NCBI GenBank assembly: GCA_963169245.1
Contig: CAUJEC010000018.1
Location: 1-33,771 of the forward strand
DNA length: 33,771 nucleotides
Origin: Actinomycetota bacterium
GTDB lineage: Bacteria > Actinomycetota > Acidimicrobiia > Acidimicrobiales > Microtrichaceae
Direction: 5' to 3'
Part shown: positions 1 through 8,271 of the stretch, piece after piece
Position numbering within the stretch: position 1 is the stretch's first letter
Layout: every line of letters starts with the position of its first letter
Position numbers and translations under genes: made by a program
The notes under the pieces: model-generated
Seen by the model: the letters and a program-made list of their open reading frames with translations, nothing else
What the model was told of the DNA's origin: nothing
Databases searched by the model: none

Positions 1-234
1 CACATCACGGAGACGAACCGTGAAACTCTGATCCTCGAGTTCCGATAGATCCGCTCCCGCACAGAAGTGTCCGCCCGCGCCCGAGACGATGAATGCCCTC
101 ACCTCTGCCTGAATCGCCTGGTCAACTGACTCGCTGATCTCCTCGAGCAATCCGAAGTTGATCGCATTTCGGCGCTCAGGACGGTTTATCTGAAGGTGGG
201 CGACATTGCCGTTAATGTTGAACTCGATCGTCAT
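1..234 (-). CDS. Enoyl-CoA hydratase/isomerase family protein, 5' part only (runs off the window)
   Basis: The reverse strand encodes 78 residues, starting MTIEFNINGNVAHLQINRPE and running off the left edge. The NRPERRNAINFGLL segment and the oxyanion-hole-type segment GGHFCAGADLSEL are hallmarks of the crotonase fold. These enzymes hydrate or isomerise enoyl-CoA thioesters, typically in fatty-acid or branched-chain acid breakdown. The ATG is chosen because a purine-rich GAGGAGA lies just upstream. The substrate cannot be told because the C-terminal half, with the catalytic glutamates, is outside the window. The ORF track missed it because it is partial. The small membrane protein gene upstream on the same strand could be co-transcribed (66-bp gap). 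Confidence 0.85.
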   Translation of the reverse strand, partial: MTIEFNINGNVAHLQINRPERRNAINFGLLEEISESVDQAIQAEVRAFIVSGAGGHFCAGADLSELEDQSFTVRLRDV

Positions 235-299
235 TCGCGTCTCCTCTTGGGTTCAAATCCCTATGTTGGGTATCCCGATTTCGCTTGGGCTCGTCGGTG

Positions 300-677
300 T
301 CAGGGCTGCCAGATCATGAGCACGAGCCCGACGAGGAGAAGCAGGTGCATCACACCACTCAGTGGCGCCACGGCCGTGGTTCCCTTCCGATGTGCCGAGA
401 TGAGCAGGTAGAGGACGACCGCCATTGCGAACCAGACCACGAATGCCGCTGAGATCCATGTCTCCTTGAATATGCCGTCGACCGAGGAGGACACGGCGGT
501 CAGAATGCCGGAGATCAACAGAACGGCCAGCGCCGGAGCCTGAAGGTACAGGCCCACCTTGGCGAAGGATTCCCCCGAACCCTTTACCTCACGCCCAATG
601 AGTGGTTGTGAGAACAGAACCCCGAAGGCGACAATCGCAGAGAGGATGTGGAGAAGGAGCCAGAAGTCGTTCATCAT
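300..677 (-). CDS. Small four-helix integral membrane protein (DUF2269-like)
   Basis: The product is 125 residues and almost entirely hydrophobic. About four membrane segments are visible, near residues 5-25, 45-65, 75-95 and 105-123. The FWLLLHILSAIVAFGVLF start and the later GILTAVS segment resemble small predicted membrane proteins of the DUF2269 type, but I recognise this only loosely. No catalytic or metal-binding motif is evident. Two adjacent ATG codons make the start ambiguous by one residue. The 10-bp palindrome TAGTCGACTA lies just upstream. It is on the same strand as the downstream enoyl-CoA hydratase gene. Function unknown. Confidence 0.7.
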   Translation of the reverse strand: MMNDFWLLLHILSAIVAFGVLFSQPLIGREVKGSGESFAKVGLYLQAPALAVLLISGILTAVSSSVDGIFKETWISAAFVVWFAMAVVLYLLISAHRKGTTAVAPLSGVMHLLLLVGLVLMIWQP

Positions 678-684
678 CTCGTTC

Positions 685-694
685 TAGTCGACTA
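685..694. repeat. 10-bp palindrome upstream of the small membrane protein gene
   Basis: TAGTCGACTA is a perfect palindrome 8 bp upstream of the start codon of the leftward gene ending at 677. It could be a regulator site or chance. Confidence 0.25.
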
Positions 695-748
695 AGCGAT
701 GCCCGTCAGAACGCGCACCGGATACCTCGATCGGGTGGATCGGCAAAC

Positions 749-754
749 TAGCGT
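749..754 (+). promoter_or_regulatory. -10 hexamer TAGCGT, leaderless-type, for the DUF5317 gene
   Basis: The hexamer fits TANNNT and ends 6 bases before the GTG start at 761. Transcription would begin at or next to the start codon. No convincing -35 was seen. Confidence 0.45.
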
Positions 755-760
755 CATGAC

Positions 761-1456
761 GTGGCTCTCATCCTTACGGGCGTCGCTCTCGCCATTGGAG
801 TTGTGCTGGGACTCAGGTCGGGCGGCGAACTCTCCAACGTGACCTTTTGGCAACCGCTGCTGTGGCAGGGGCTGGTGGGCGGCGTGGCGACCATCGCGTT
901 CGTCGACCTGGTGGGTATCACCGGGGGTTTAGGAGCGTTCCTTGTGATTGGGGCCACCGCCGCGATTCTGGCGTTCGCTGTGCTCAACGTCCGCGTCGGA
1001 GGAATGGTGATGATCGTGGCGGGCGTGGGCTTGAACCTGTTCGTGACAGTCATCAACTGGGGACGACCAGTCAGCGCCTCGGCCCTTGTGAGCGCCGGGA
1101 TTGTTCAGAAGGCCGAGCTGGCAAAGGTCGCTCTGACAGGTGGGCGCTCGATCAACGGCGGTGCGACGCTCGGGTTCCTGGGCGACGTGATTCCGCTGCC
1201 ATGGGGTCAGGTGATCTCGATCGGCGACGTCCTCATCCTCATCGGCACCGCCCTGGTCACGTCCAGCGTCCTACGACTGCGCGGCGTGAGCGGAAGGATG
1301 AGCCCGTTCACGAACCCGAGAGGATCGGGCTATTCGAACGCACTAGATGTACTTGGCCGGGGACCTGCACCTAGGCGGGGGCCGGGCCTTCACCCGTCAC
1401 GGTTGAATGGCCGGCCTACCGGACGCGGATCGCAACCGGGGAGGCATCCCCGCTGA
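761..1456 (+). CDS. DUF5317-type integral membrane protein
   Basis: The product is 231 residues with a GTG start supported by a TANNNT element 6 bases upstream. The opening segment LILTGVALAIGVVLGLRSGG and the later VITNW-like segment FVTVINWGRPVSASAL match the DUF5317 family found in actinomycetes and clostridia, as far as I recognise it. Five or so membrane helices cover residues 1-95 and 145-165. The last 45 residues are Arg/Gly/Pro-rich, lie beyond the recognisable family region, and may be a poorly conserved tail. The gene precedes the WXG100 gene by 67 bp on the same strand and may be co-transcribed with it. Function of the family is unknown. Confidence 0.7.
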   Translation: MALILTGVALAIGVVLGLRSGGELSNVTFWQPLLWQGLVGGVATIAFVDLVGITGGLGAFLVIGATAAILAFAVLNVRVGGMVMIVAGVGLNLFVTVINWGRPVSASALVSAGIVQKAELAKVALTGGRSINGGATLGFLGDVIPLPWGQVISIGDVLILIGTALVTSSVLRLRGVSGRMSPFTNPRGSGYSNALDVLGRGPAPRRGPGLHPSRLNGRPTGRGSQPGRHPR

Positions 1457-1523
1457 CAAGACCGACAAAACACTGTTCCATCATCAGCGCCGGACAGTCC
1501 GGCGAATCCGAAACGGAGGAACA

Positions 1524-1790
1524 ATGGCTCAACTCGGTCTAGATCCCGAACAGATGCTCGTACTGCAGAAGTCGCTGCAGCGTGAGGCAGGCACCATTCG
1601 GTCACTCGCGAAGCAACTCGACGGGCAACTGAAGTCGGCTTGGTGGAAGGGCAAGGACTCGGAGCGGTTCCGCTCCGAGTGGGACAGCGGACATCGCGCC
1701 CAGTTGGAGAAGGTCTCTGCTGCTCTCGAAGCTGCCGCCAAGACCGTCGCTGCCAATATCGCCCAACAGAACCAGGCCAGTCAGGGCTGA
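1524..1790 (+). CDS. WXG100 (ESAT-6-like) family protein
   Basis: From the ATG at 1524 the product is 88 residues, the family's usual size of about 100. The upstream ACGGAGGA ribosome site fixes this start rather than the longer ORF at 1407. It is predicted to form a helical hairpin, with the WXG turn motif W41-K42-G43 in the middle of two amphipathic helices. WXG100 proteins are secreted as dimers by type VII systems. A C-terminal YxxxD/E export signal is not visible, so a partner or different signal would be needed. The translocase gene follows 50 bp downstream on the same strand, which makes a substrate-translocase or structural pairing likely. Confidence 0.85.
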   Translation: MAQLGLDPEQMLVLQKSLQREAGTIRSLAKQLDGQLKSAWWKGKDSERFRSEWDSGHRAQLEKVSAALEAAAKTVAANIAQQNQASQG

Positions 1791-1840
1791 GCGTCACTCG
1801 ACGCCATATCGGAGGCCGAGGGCCCCCATGGAGATGAGCG

Positions 1841-4800
1841 ATGCGGTTCGCCATTCAACTCGACGGTGGCCCGAATGGGTCCACCGACCTTCAGATCGAT
1901 CTTGCGGCAGACGCGACCGTGGGCGAGTTGGCCGATCATCTGGCCGCCGGTTTCGGGCTCGGCTCGGGGCTGACGGTCGATGATCTGGACCGCTCGGCAC
2001 TCGTGAGCGAGGTCGGCCCACGTTCCGGATCGGTCGTGACGCTACGCAGGTCCTTGAGCCGACCCCATCGTCGTGACGCCGACAACGAAGCTGTCGAGCA
2101 GTTCGACGTGTCGCCGGTTCGGGTGATCCACAGCATCATCGACGGAGACCCCGTCGCTGATGCTGTGGTCCTCCACTACGGGCTCAACAATCTGGAAGGC
2201 GTTGGGGTCCGTGTGACCGATCGGGTCGAGATCCTCACCGATGGATCCGCGCATGTTCTCGTCGATGGTCAGCGGGTGATCGGTACACGCCGCGTGAGCG
2301 ATGGGGATCTGATCTCTGTCCACTCCAAGGCGTCTACGGGTACAGCCGGAGGGGCACTGGCCGAACCATCGGTGGCGCTGACACAGAGCAGTTGCCAAAG
2401 GGCATTCGTGGTGGCAATCGACTCCCGACTCGAACCACCGTCACGGGGGCCCTTCATCCCTCATCGCAGTTCACCCAGAACTCACCGCGACTTCATGCCA
2501 AGGAAGGTCGGCTTTCCCACCCCACCCGAAGCGGCTCGCCTTCCCGGAATGCCGGTTCTGTCCGCAGTCGTCCCACTCCTGCTCGGCGCCGGCCTGTGGG
2601 TGGCAACGAGGTCGATTCTCAGCGCGGTGTTCGTCCTGTTCAGCTTCGTCTATGTGGTGGCATCAGGGATCGAGTCGCGTCGAGAGTTCCGCAAGGAACT
2701 GGAGTTCAGGGAGGAACAGTTCCACGAGGGTGTCGACCGGGCATTCGACGACCTCACCGAGGCTCACTTTGAAGAGCGCAAATTCGGCGACGAAGTGTGC
2801 CCGAGCATCAGCGAACTCGAGTCGATCATCGCCACGAGAGGAGCACGATTGTGGGAACGATCATTCGCGGACTCGGCGGGTGGGGCCCTACGGGTTCGCC
2901 TCGGCACCGCTGTCCAAAGGGGTTCGACCCCGGTCGAATGCCCGTCGCAGGGCAGGCCCGATCTGCTTGATCCCCTCGTTGAGTCGATCAGCGATTCCCT
3001 GATGCACAGGCTCGCTGTTGAGGTTGACCTCGACCGTGCCGGCGGTCTCGGTCTGATCGCCGCCGATGAGACCGCCACCGATGTCGCCCGGTGGGTCGTT
3101 GTTCAACTCGCCGCCCTCACGAACCCGAATGAACTGCGAGTCGCTGTCGCTGCCTCACCGGAGAGGACAGATGAATGGAAATGGGTGGCATGGCTCCCCC
3201 ACTTCCGGTCGCGACCGACACAGGTTCGAACCGTTGTCATCGTCGACGGAGCAACTGACGATGACATCACCAACCTGATCGGCTCGTTGGATCCCGGGAC
3301 CGTACGGTTCGTCTGGATCACGACGAATCGTAGGAATCTTCCCGCGTCGGTCGGCCAGTCCATGGCGATTGGTGACGATGACGAGTTGATCGTCTGCACG
3401 ACCGATGAGGAACCGATTCTGGTGGCCTCCGAGATCAGCGATCTCGCCGTGGAGACCGTGACCGGGGAGGCGGCCAGGACTCATTCGATGGCATTGTCAC
3501 CACTCGTGCCCGATCAACCGCTGGGCTTGCGAGTCGGCGAGTCAGGCGAGGTCTGTGACCTGGCGAGCATCCTCGGATCGAGTCCCATCGAGGACCCAGC
3601 AACGATTCGCGACCGGTGGCATTCGACATCGGAGAGCCCGTCGCTGTTCGCAAAGGTTGCCAGCTGTGGTGGTGACCCTGTATCGATCGATCTGTTCTCA
3701 GACGGCCCCCATGCTCTCATTGCCGGCATGACCGGTTCGGGTAAGAGCGAGTTGCTCAGAACCTGGATCACGTCATTGGCGTTGACCCACGCTCCCGAGA
3801 AGCTGACGTTCCTGTTGATCGACTACAAGGGAGGCTCCGCGTTTGGGTCGCTCGTGACACTGCCCCACACCGTCGGATTCATCACCGACTTGGACCCGGC
3901 TCTGGCTGATCGAGCTGTTGTGTCGCTTCGAGCGGAACTGCTCCGTCGTGAGCGATGGTTGGCCGAGGTCGCAATGTCATCGCTGGCTGAGGCGTTCGCA
4001 GTCCCCGGCAGGCCGCCTGCACTTGTGGTTCTTGTCGATGAGTTCGCAACTCTTAGCAAGGAGATTCCGCACTTCGTTGACGAACTCGTAGACGTCGCCC
4101 AACGTGGACGCAGTCTCGGCATCCACCTGGTCCTTGCCACCCAGCGACCCCATGGCGTCGTGAGCGATTCGATCCGTGCGAATACGTCTCTTCGGATAGC
4201 GCTTCGCGTTGCCGACGGCGATGACAGCCTCGATGTCATCGGAACTGCCGAAGCTGCCTCAATCCATCGCGAAGACCCGGGTGCCGCCATAATCAGAGTC
4301 GGACAGGCAACCTCGAATCTGGTGAGGTTCGCCTATTCGTCAGGTCCCCTCTCCATGGCTGCTCGTGTCGCATCCGCGCCACTCAGCCTGAACTCAGGTA
4401 GCTCCACAGGACGTATCGACCAGAATCGGACCGCGATCGATGCAGCTGTCAGGAGCATCGCCGATGCTTTCAGGCACTCGGGCGTGGCGCCACCTCGACC
4501 GCCATGGGTGGAGCCGCTCCCGGATGTACTACACCCTGAGACAATCGCCACTTCAGTCATCAGCACTTCAGCTATGGGCTCTGACGAACACGCTGGTCTG
4601 CGGCCTGTCGTAGGACTTCTCGACAATCCCGAGCACCAGCGAACCGAGGCGTTTCGGCTCGATCTCGAGACGACTGTGGGAGTCGTCATTTTCGGCTGCC
4701 CGGGCTCGGGCCGTTCGGAGGCACTGTCGACGATCTCAGAGGCACTGTTTCGCCAGCACCCGTCGGTCTCGGTGTATTCCATTGGCCGAACTCTGCCTTT

Positions 4801-6160
4801 CGCCGCCGATTCGGTCGGACTATACGATTCCGAACGCGTCCTACGTCTGTTGAGATCCATCGATGCGTTACTCGACGGTCGACGATGGGACTCGGTCCAC
4901 CACGGGGAACGAACCGTGGTGATCATCGACGACATGGCCATGTTCGAACGGACCTACGAATCGATCAACCATGGTGAGGCCACAGGCATCCTTGAACGGA
5001 TCTGCCGCGAGGGTGCCACTGCCGGGGTGAATCTGGTTGTCGGAGCATCAAGGCGAATAGAGGTCGACCCGGTTCTGGCCGTGGGTTTCGGCTCTCCTGT
5101 GGTGCTTCGGGTGGCATCGGAGGACGAGGCGTCGCTACTGGGTATGGCCTCACCCCTTGCCGGTCCAATTCCAGCAGGGCGAGGAATGTACCGGGGGAAG
5201 TGGATCCAGTTCGCCGAGCCGTCGTCCGCTCGCGGATCTGGGACAGTAGAGGCCATCGATGTCGCCGGGGTAACGGCCATACGTTCGAATCCCATCCCCA
5301 CCTGCCCCGATCCGGTTCAACTCGTCAGTGCCACAGCGCACGTGAGTGGTCGGGGCATCTGGCGAATTCCCATAGGAGTCGACTCCGACGCGCTACACAG
5401 TGTCGACCTCGACCTCTCCCATGCCAACGCCGTGGTCGCAGGCCCGCGACGAAGCGGCCGATCGACAGCACTTGAGACCATCGCACGCTCATTTCGGGCC
5501 CGGGCAGAAGTCGTGGTTCGCCCGGATCCAGTAGATGATGATCCAGTCGGGTCCATTACGGTGCTGATCCGCTCGGGCCACCTTGTCGGCTCATCACCTC
5601 ATGATCCACGCGACTGGAGCGGCCACAGAAGCTCGGACTGTAGAGGCGAGGCGGCCGTCGGCCAGAGCACCGGCCGCATATGGGACCACATCTTCACGCC
5701 GCACGCCGAAAGAGTCGACTCACATGAGTCAATTCTCGGGGAAGGTGAACGGGAATTTTCGGAACACTCTGGACTTGGGTCACTTCGCACCCTCATTTCG
5801 ACCTCGCTCGCAGAGTCACGTCCGGTTCTCGTCTGCGTCGATGACCTGCCCGACCTCCTCGAGCAGGAAACCGGTCCCCAGGTCGAGGAACTCATCGCTT
5901 CACTGGTCTCTACCTCTCGCTCCAGGCAGATCCGCCTCGTTGTCTCTGGAGAGATGGGCGCTGTGTCGCGCTGCTACTCAAGCGCACTCACAAGTGTCCG
6001 TTCCGGACGGACAGGCATCCTGTTGAACCCGGACTGCGATACCGATGGAGCCCTGCTGGGCGCCGAGTTGGGAAGGCGGGATGAACAGGCACGGACAGCC
6101 GGGTCGGGTTGGCTTGTCAATGCCTCGATCGCTTCACCGGTAAAGGTCGCGATCAGATAG
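1841..6160 (+). CDS. FtsK/SpoIIIE-type type VII secretion translocase (EccC/EssC-like), three ATPase domains
   Basis: The product is 1439 residues, close to EssC/EccC length. The N-terminal 170 residues are beta-rich, with a ubiquitin/FHA-like region (1-75) and a second FHA-like region (about 95-170). Two membrane helices follow near residues 239-282. Three FtsK-type ATPase modules come next. D1 has Walker A GMTGSGKS (629-636) and Walker B VLVDEF (D733-E734). D2 has GCPGSGRS (952-959) and IIDDM (about 1028-1032). D3 has GPRRSGRS (1201-1208) and VCVDDL (about 1331-1336). Only D1 keeps the Walker lysine and the catalytic glutamate. In known systems D1 powers secretion and the later domains bind substrate signals. 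The FHA-N-terminus layout is more like Firmicutes EssC than mycobacterial EccC. No EccB, EccD, EccE or mycosin gene is in the window. Confidence 0.85.
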   Translation: MRFAIQLDGGPNGSTDLQIDLAADATVGELADHLAAGFGLGSGLTVDDLDRSALVSEVGPRSGSVVTLRRSLSRPHRRDADNEAVEQFDVSPVRVIHSIIDGDPVADAVVLHYGLNNLEGVGVRVTDRVEILTDGSAHVLVDGQRVIGTRRVSDGDLISVHSKASTGTAGGALAEPSVALTQSSCQRAFVVAIDSRLEPPSRGPFIPHRSSPRTHRDFMPRKVGFPTPPEAARLPGMPVLSAVVPLLLGAGLWVATRSILSAVFVLFSFVYVVASGIESRREFRKELEFREEQFHEGVDRAFDDLTEAHFEERKFGDEVCPSISELESIIATRGARLWERSFADSAGGALRVRLGTAVQRGSTPVECPSQGRPDLLDPLVESISDSLMHRLAVEVDLDRAGGLGLIAADETATDVARWVVVQLAALTNPNELRVAVAASPERTDEWKWVAWLPHFRSRPTQVRTVVIVDGATDDDITNLIGSLDPGTVRFVWITTNRRNLPASVGQSMAIGDDDELIVCTTDEEPILVASEISDLAVETVTGEAARTHSMALSPLVPDQPLGLRVGESGEVCDLASILGSSPIEDPATIRDRWHSTSESPSLFAKVASCGGDPVSIDLFSDGPHALIAGMTGSGKSELLRTWITSLALTHAPEKLTFLLIDYKGGSAFGSLVTLPHTVGFITDLDPALADRAVVSLRAELLRRERWLAEVAMSSLAEAFAVPGRPPALVVLVDEFATLSKEIPHFVDELVDVAQRGRSLGIHLVLATQRPHGVVSDSIRANTSLRIALRVADGDDSLDVIGTAEAASIHREDPGAAIIRVGQATSNLVRFAYSSGPLSMAARVASAPLSLNSGSSTGRIDQNRTAIDAAVRSIADAFRHSGVAPPRPPWVEPLPDVLHPETIATSVISTSAMGSDEHAGLRPVVGLLDNPEHQRTEAFRLDLETTVGVVIFGCPGSGRSEALSTISEALFRQHPSVSVYSIGRTLPFAADSVGLYDSERVLRLLRSIDALLDGRRWDSVHHGERTVVIIDDMAMFERTYESINHGEATGILERICREGATAGVNLVVGASRRIEVDPVLAVGFGSPVVLRVASEDEASLLGMASPLAGPIPAGRGMYRGKWIQFAEPSSARGSGTVEAIDVAGVTAIRSNPIPTCPDPVQLVSATAHVSGRGIWRIPIGVDSDALHSVDLDLSHANAVVAGPRRSGRSTALETIARSFRARAEVVVRPDPVDDDPVGSITVLIRSGHLVGSSPHDPRDWSGHRSSDCRGEAAVGQSTGRIWDHIFTPHAERVDSHESILGEGEREFSEHSGLGSLRTLISTSLAESRPVLVCVDDLPDLLEQETGPQVEELIASLVSTSRSRQIRLVVSGEMGAVSRCYSSALTSVRSGRTGILLNPDCDTDGALLGAELGRRDEQARTAGSGWLVNASIASPVKVAIR

Positions 6161-6935
6161 GCGGCAGCCGCTCGAGATCAGCGATGGTGACAAGTGGAGC
6201 GATCAGTGCGTGTTCCACGAGGCGGTTACGCCTGTCCATCGCATTTCCACCGACCTCGTTGCGGAGCCCACGAACCCCCGCGCGCTGAAGCTTCTCGCAA
6301 AGGTGGTCCAGCTTTCGGTTGAACTTGCTGATCGTCCAACCAAGTCGCACAGCGGCCTGACGATTCGTGATCATTGGAGCATCGGCAATGCTCGGATTCA
6401 GGAGATACTGCTCACAGAGCGCCAGAATCAGATCAAGTTGGTCGTCATTGAGGGTAACTCGCGCCCAGTCAACGGTCTCGACACCGTCTATGCCCCCATC
6501 CCCCAGAATGTCGCTGTCCCACTCATGTGACTCGAGGGTTCCGATGATCTCATAGGGCGTAGGTCCGGAGGTGAAGGAGCACTTGAACTCGCCGAAGAGG
6601 ACCGCTGCCGATCGCCCAGGTGCCACCGAGATGACACTCGGGCCAGACAGGTCACGGATCTCGATCATCTGGTGCTTCGAACGATTGTCGATCCACCAGA
6701 TCCCGCGCCGATTCCGAAATCGACCAATCACTCGATGCATGTAGGGGTTGTTGTCTATTACTAGGTCGGCACTGCGTCCGAAGGTGAGGCTTTCACCAGC
6801 AGACAGCTTCCGTTCATCGCCACAGAACTCGATATAGATACCCCATTCAAGTCCGTCGACAGCCCCGGCGGAGGGTTGCCCATTTGATGTGGTGTTCGTG
6901 TGTTCATACGGCCGACGGGATGAAAGAAGAGACAT
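6153..6935 (-). CDS. FHA-domain protein with C-terminal helix-turn-helix
   Basis: The product is 260 residues. After a 25-residue Ser/Thr-rich start, residues about 30-125 form an FHA-like beta domain with GESLTFGRSADLVIDNN. The usual Ser-Arg-x-His phosphothreonine-binding element is changed to YMHRVIGRF, so phosphopeptide binding is uncertain. Residues about 155-215 look like a winged helix-turn-helix (TLNDDQLDLILALCEQYLL, then NRQAAVRLGWTISKFNRKLD). It is convergent with the translocase gene, and their 3' ends overlap by 8 bp. I infer a regulatory or adaptor role for the WXG100/translocase module. A TAATAT hexamer 6 bases before the ATG supports a leaderless start. The gene has an AT-rich upstream patch unlike its surroundings. 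Confidence 0.7.
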   Translation of the reverse strand: MSLLSSRRPYEHTNTTSNGQPSAGAVDGLEWGIYIEFCGDERKLSAGESLTFGRSADLVIDNNPYMHRVIGRFRNRRGIWWIDNRSKHQMIEIRDLSGPSVISVAPGRSAAVLFGEFKCSFTSGPTPYEIIGTLESHEWDSDILGDGGIDGVETVDWARVTLNDDQLDLILALCEQYLLNPSIADAPMITNRQAAVRLGWTISKFNRKLDHLCEKLQRAGVRGLRNEVGGNAMDRRNRLVEHALIAPLVTIADLERLPPI

Positions 6936-6941
6936 TAAATG

Positions 6942-6947
6942 ATATTA
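6942..6947 (-). promoter_or_regulatory. -10 hexamer TAATAT, leaderless-type, for the FHA-HTH gene
   Basis: Read on the minus strand, TAATAT ends 6 bases before the ATG at 6935. It sits in an AT-rich patch (about 6935-6980) that stands out from the GC-rich surroundings. Confidence 0.5.
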
Positions 6948-7005
6948 CATATCTTTTCACTTATCTCATGATATTCGAGTGGGGCATTCCTAGGGCCCCG
7001 TCACA

Positions 7006-7030
7006 GATCCGCCTTTCCGGCAAGCGGATC
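7006..7030 (-). terminator. Possible terminator hairpin after the glycoside hydrolase gene
   Basis: GATCCGC and GCGGATC form a 7-bp perfect inverted repeat with an 11-base loop, 6 bp past the stop of the leftward gene. A second short one (GGGGC/GCCCC, 6981-6999) follows. There is no T tract, so it is only a candidate. Confidence 0.35.
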
Positions 7031-7035
7031 AGTTC

Positions 7036-8187
7036 TCAATCGTCCACCACCACAAGACCGGCCCAGGACTGGGGCCTGGCCCCTCCGCCCTCACCCGTCT
7101 CGGCGTCCCAATACTCAGAGAACCCTGACCCGAGCGCACCCCGATGCGCCCTACCCCGGATTCGATCCGAGCCCTCCCGCTCCAGCGATGTGTCGCCACA
7201 ACGTTGAGCCAAGGCAAGTCCCATCAGGTAGTTGAGCTGTGGCCAACTTGCGCCACGCCAGTAGCCGGAGGGGTCATAAGCGGGCTCCGCTCGGTGCACC
7301 TGACGGAATCCGAACTCCCCCCTGAATGCGTCACTGTCGAGCAGTTGACCAACGACCGTTTCACGAATCTCGTCTCTCTGGTCAACAAGCATCGGCAGGA
7401 GCGCCTCTAGAGTTCTGATCCCGCCCGAACCCGACTCGGTGGTGCCCTCGTCCACCCATGTTCGCAGTTCCGGGTTCCAGCGCCGATCCAGGGCCACGCT
7501 GATCCCCCGAGCACTGTCATGAAGATGCGCGTCACCGGTCACCTGAGCCAGCTCGAACGCAGAGAACGCGACAAGAGAATTGAACGCGACCGATCCGATG
7601 GCACAGGCATCAGAACTGATCGGCGAGCCGTCGATCAGATTCACTGCATCAACGAGCTCCCCTTTGCGTGTGAACCATCGGTCAAGGTCATAGCCGTGCC
7701 CGTCGGGATCAAAGAGCGAGTCCCATCGTGGGGAATGATCGCAGCCCGACTCCCACGGGTGGACGATCTCGATCAGACCACCGGGGGTCCGGCGACGCTG
7801 CTCGAGGAGGAACCGGAGTCCCAGAGTCGCTCGACCCACGAGTTCTTCGGGCACGGCTATTCCCTTGCGAATGAGTGCTGCAACGGTGTGCCCGTATATC
7901 GGCGGCTGGGTGATCGATGAGGTCCCGTTCGCTCTCCAGAAATCGTCGTGGTCACGAAATCCGTCGTAGTAGACGACATGGGGAACGAACCCGCTCCGAT
8001 GCTGGGACGCGAGCGCGGACCGCAGTTCCATGACCGCCCGGTCGGGCCGGCCGAGATGCGCCCAAATCAGTGAGTGAAAACACGAGTCCCAGAGCCAGAG
8101 CCACGGGTAGGTCTGGGCATTGGGGCAGGTGAAGCCAGGCTCACGCCATTGCGACTCCATGAAGTGCCTGACTTTCTCCGGGTCCAT
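7036..8187 (-). CDS. MGH/GH63-like glycoside hydrolase ((alpha/alpha)6 barrel)
   Basis: From the ATG at 8187 the product is 383 residues. This start is preferred over 8199 because TATGCT ends 7 bases before it, with TTGGGG as a -35 16 bases further up. The YPWLWLWDSCFHSLIWAHLG segment, then a long GFVPHVVYYDG segment and SITQPPIYGHTV, are typical of mannosylglycerate/glucosylglycerate hydrolases and related GH63 enzymes, which are about 400-450 residues. The C-terminal part keeps YWRGASWPQLNYLMGLAL and SEYWDAETGEG, as in this fold. There is no signal peptide, so it should be cytoplasmic. It diverges from a GT4 glycosyltransferase. I infer turnover of a small glucoside or compatible solute, but the substrate is not shown by the sequence. 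Confidence 0.75.
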   Translation of the reverse strand: MDPEKVRHFMESQWREPGFTCPNAQTYPWLWLWDSCFHSLIWAHLGRPDRAVMELRSALASQHRSGFVPHVVYYDGFRDHDDFWRANGTSSITQPPIYGHTVAALIRKGIAVPEELVGRATLGLRFLLEQRRRTPGGLIEIVHPWESGCDHSPRWDSLFDPDGHGYDLDRWFTRKGELVDAVNLIDGSPISSDACAIGSVAFNSLVAFSAFELAQVTGDAHLHDSARGISVALDRRWNPELRTWVDEGTTESGSGGIRTLEALLPMLVDQRDEIRETVVGQLLDSDAFRGEFGFRQVHRAEPAYDPSGYWRGASWPQLNYLMGLALAQRCGDTSLEREGSDRIRGRAHRGALGSGFSEYWDAETGEGGGARPQSWAGLVVVDD

Positions 8188-8194
8188 CGGGCGG

Positions 8195-8222
8195 AGCATA
8201 ACTTGGAAGCACGTCGCCCCAA
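8195..8222 (-). promoter_or_regulatory. Promoter of the glycoside hydrolase gene (-35 TTGGGG, -10 TATGCT)
   Basis: On the minus strand TTGGGG (8222-8217) and TATGCT (8200-8195) are 16 bases apart. The hexamer ends 7 bases before the ATG at 8187. It is the best complete promoter of the leaderless set. Confidence 0.55.
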
Positions 8223-8271
8223 CCCAGGTGGCACAAATCCTTCACCGGTCCGTCCGCACCAGGTTTCGTCG

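Noticed and set aside
8074-8271. N-terminal 66 residues of the 422-residue glycosyltransferase ORF.
   Set aside because: They overlap the start of the divergent hydrolase gene and its promoter, are Pro/Arg-rich, and precede the natural GT4 start.
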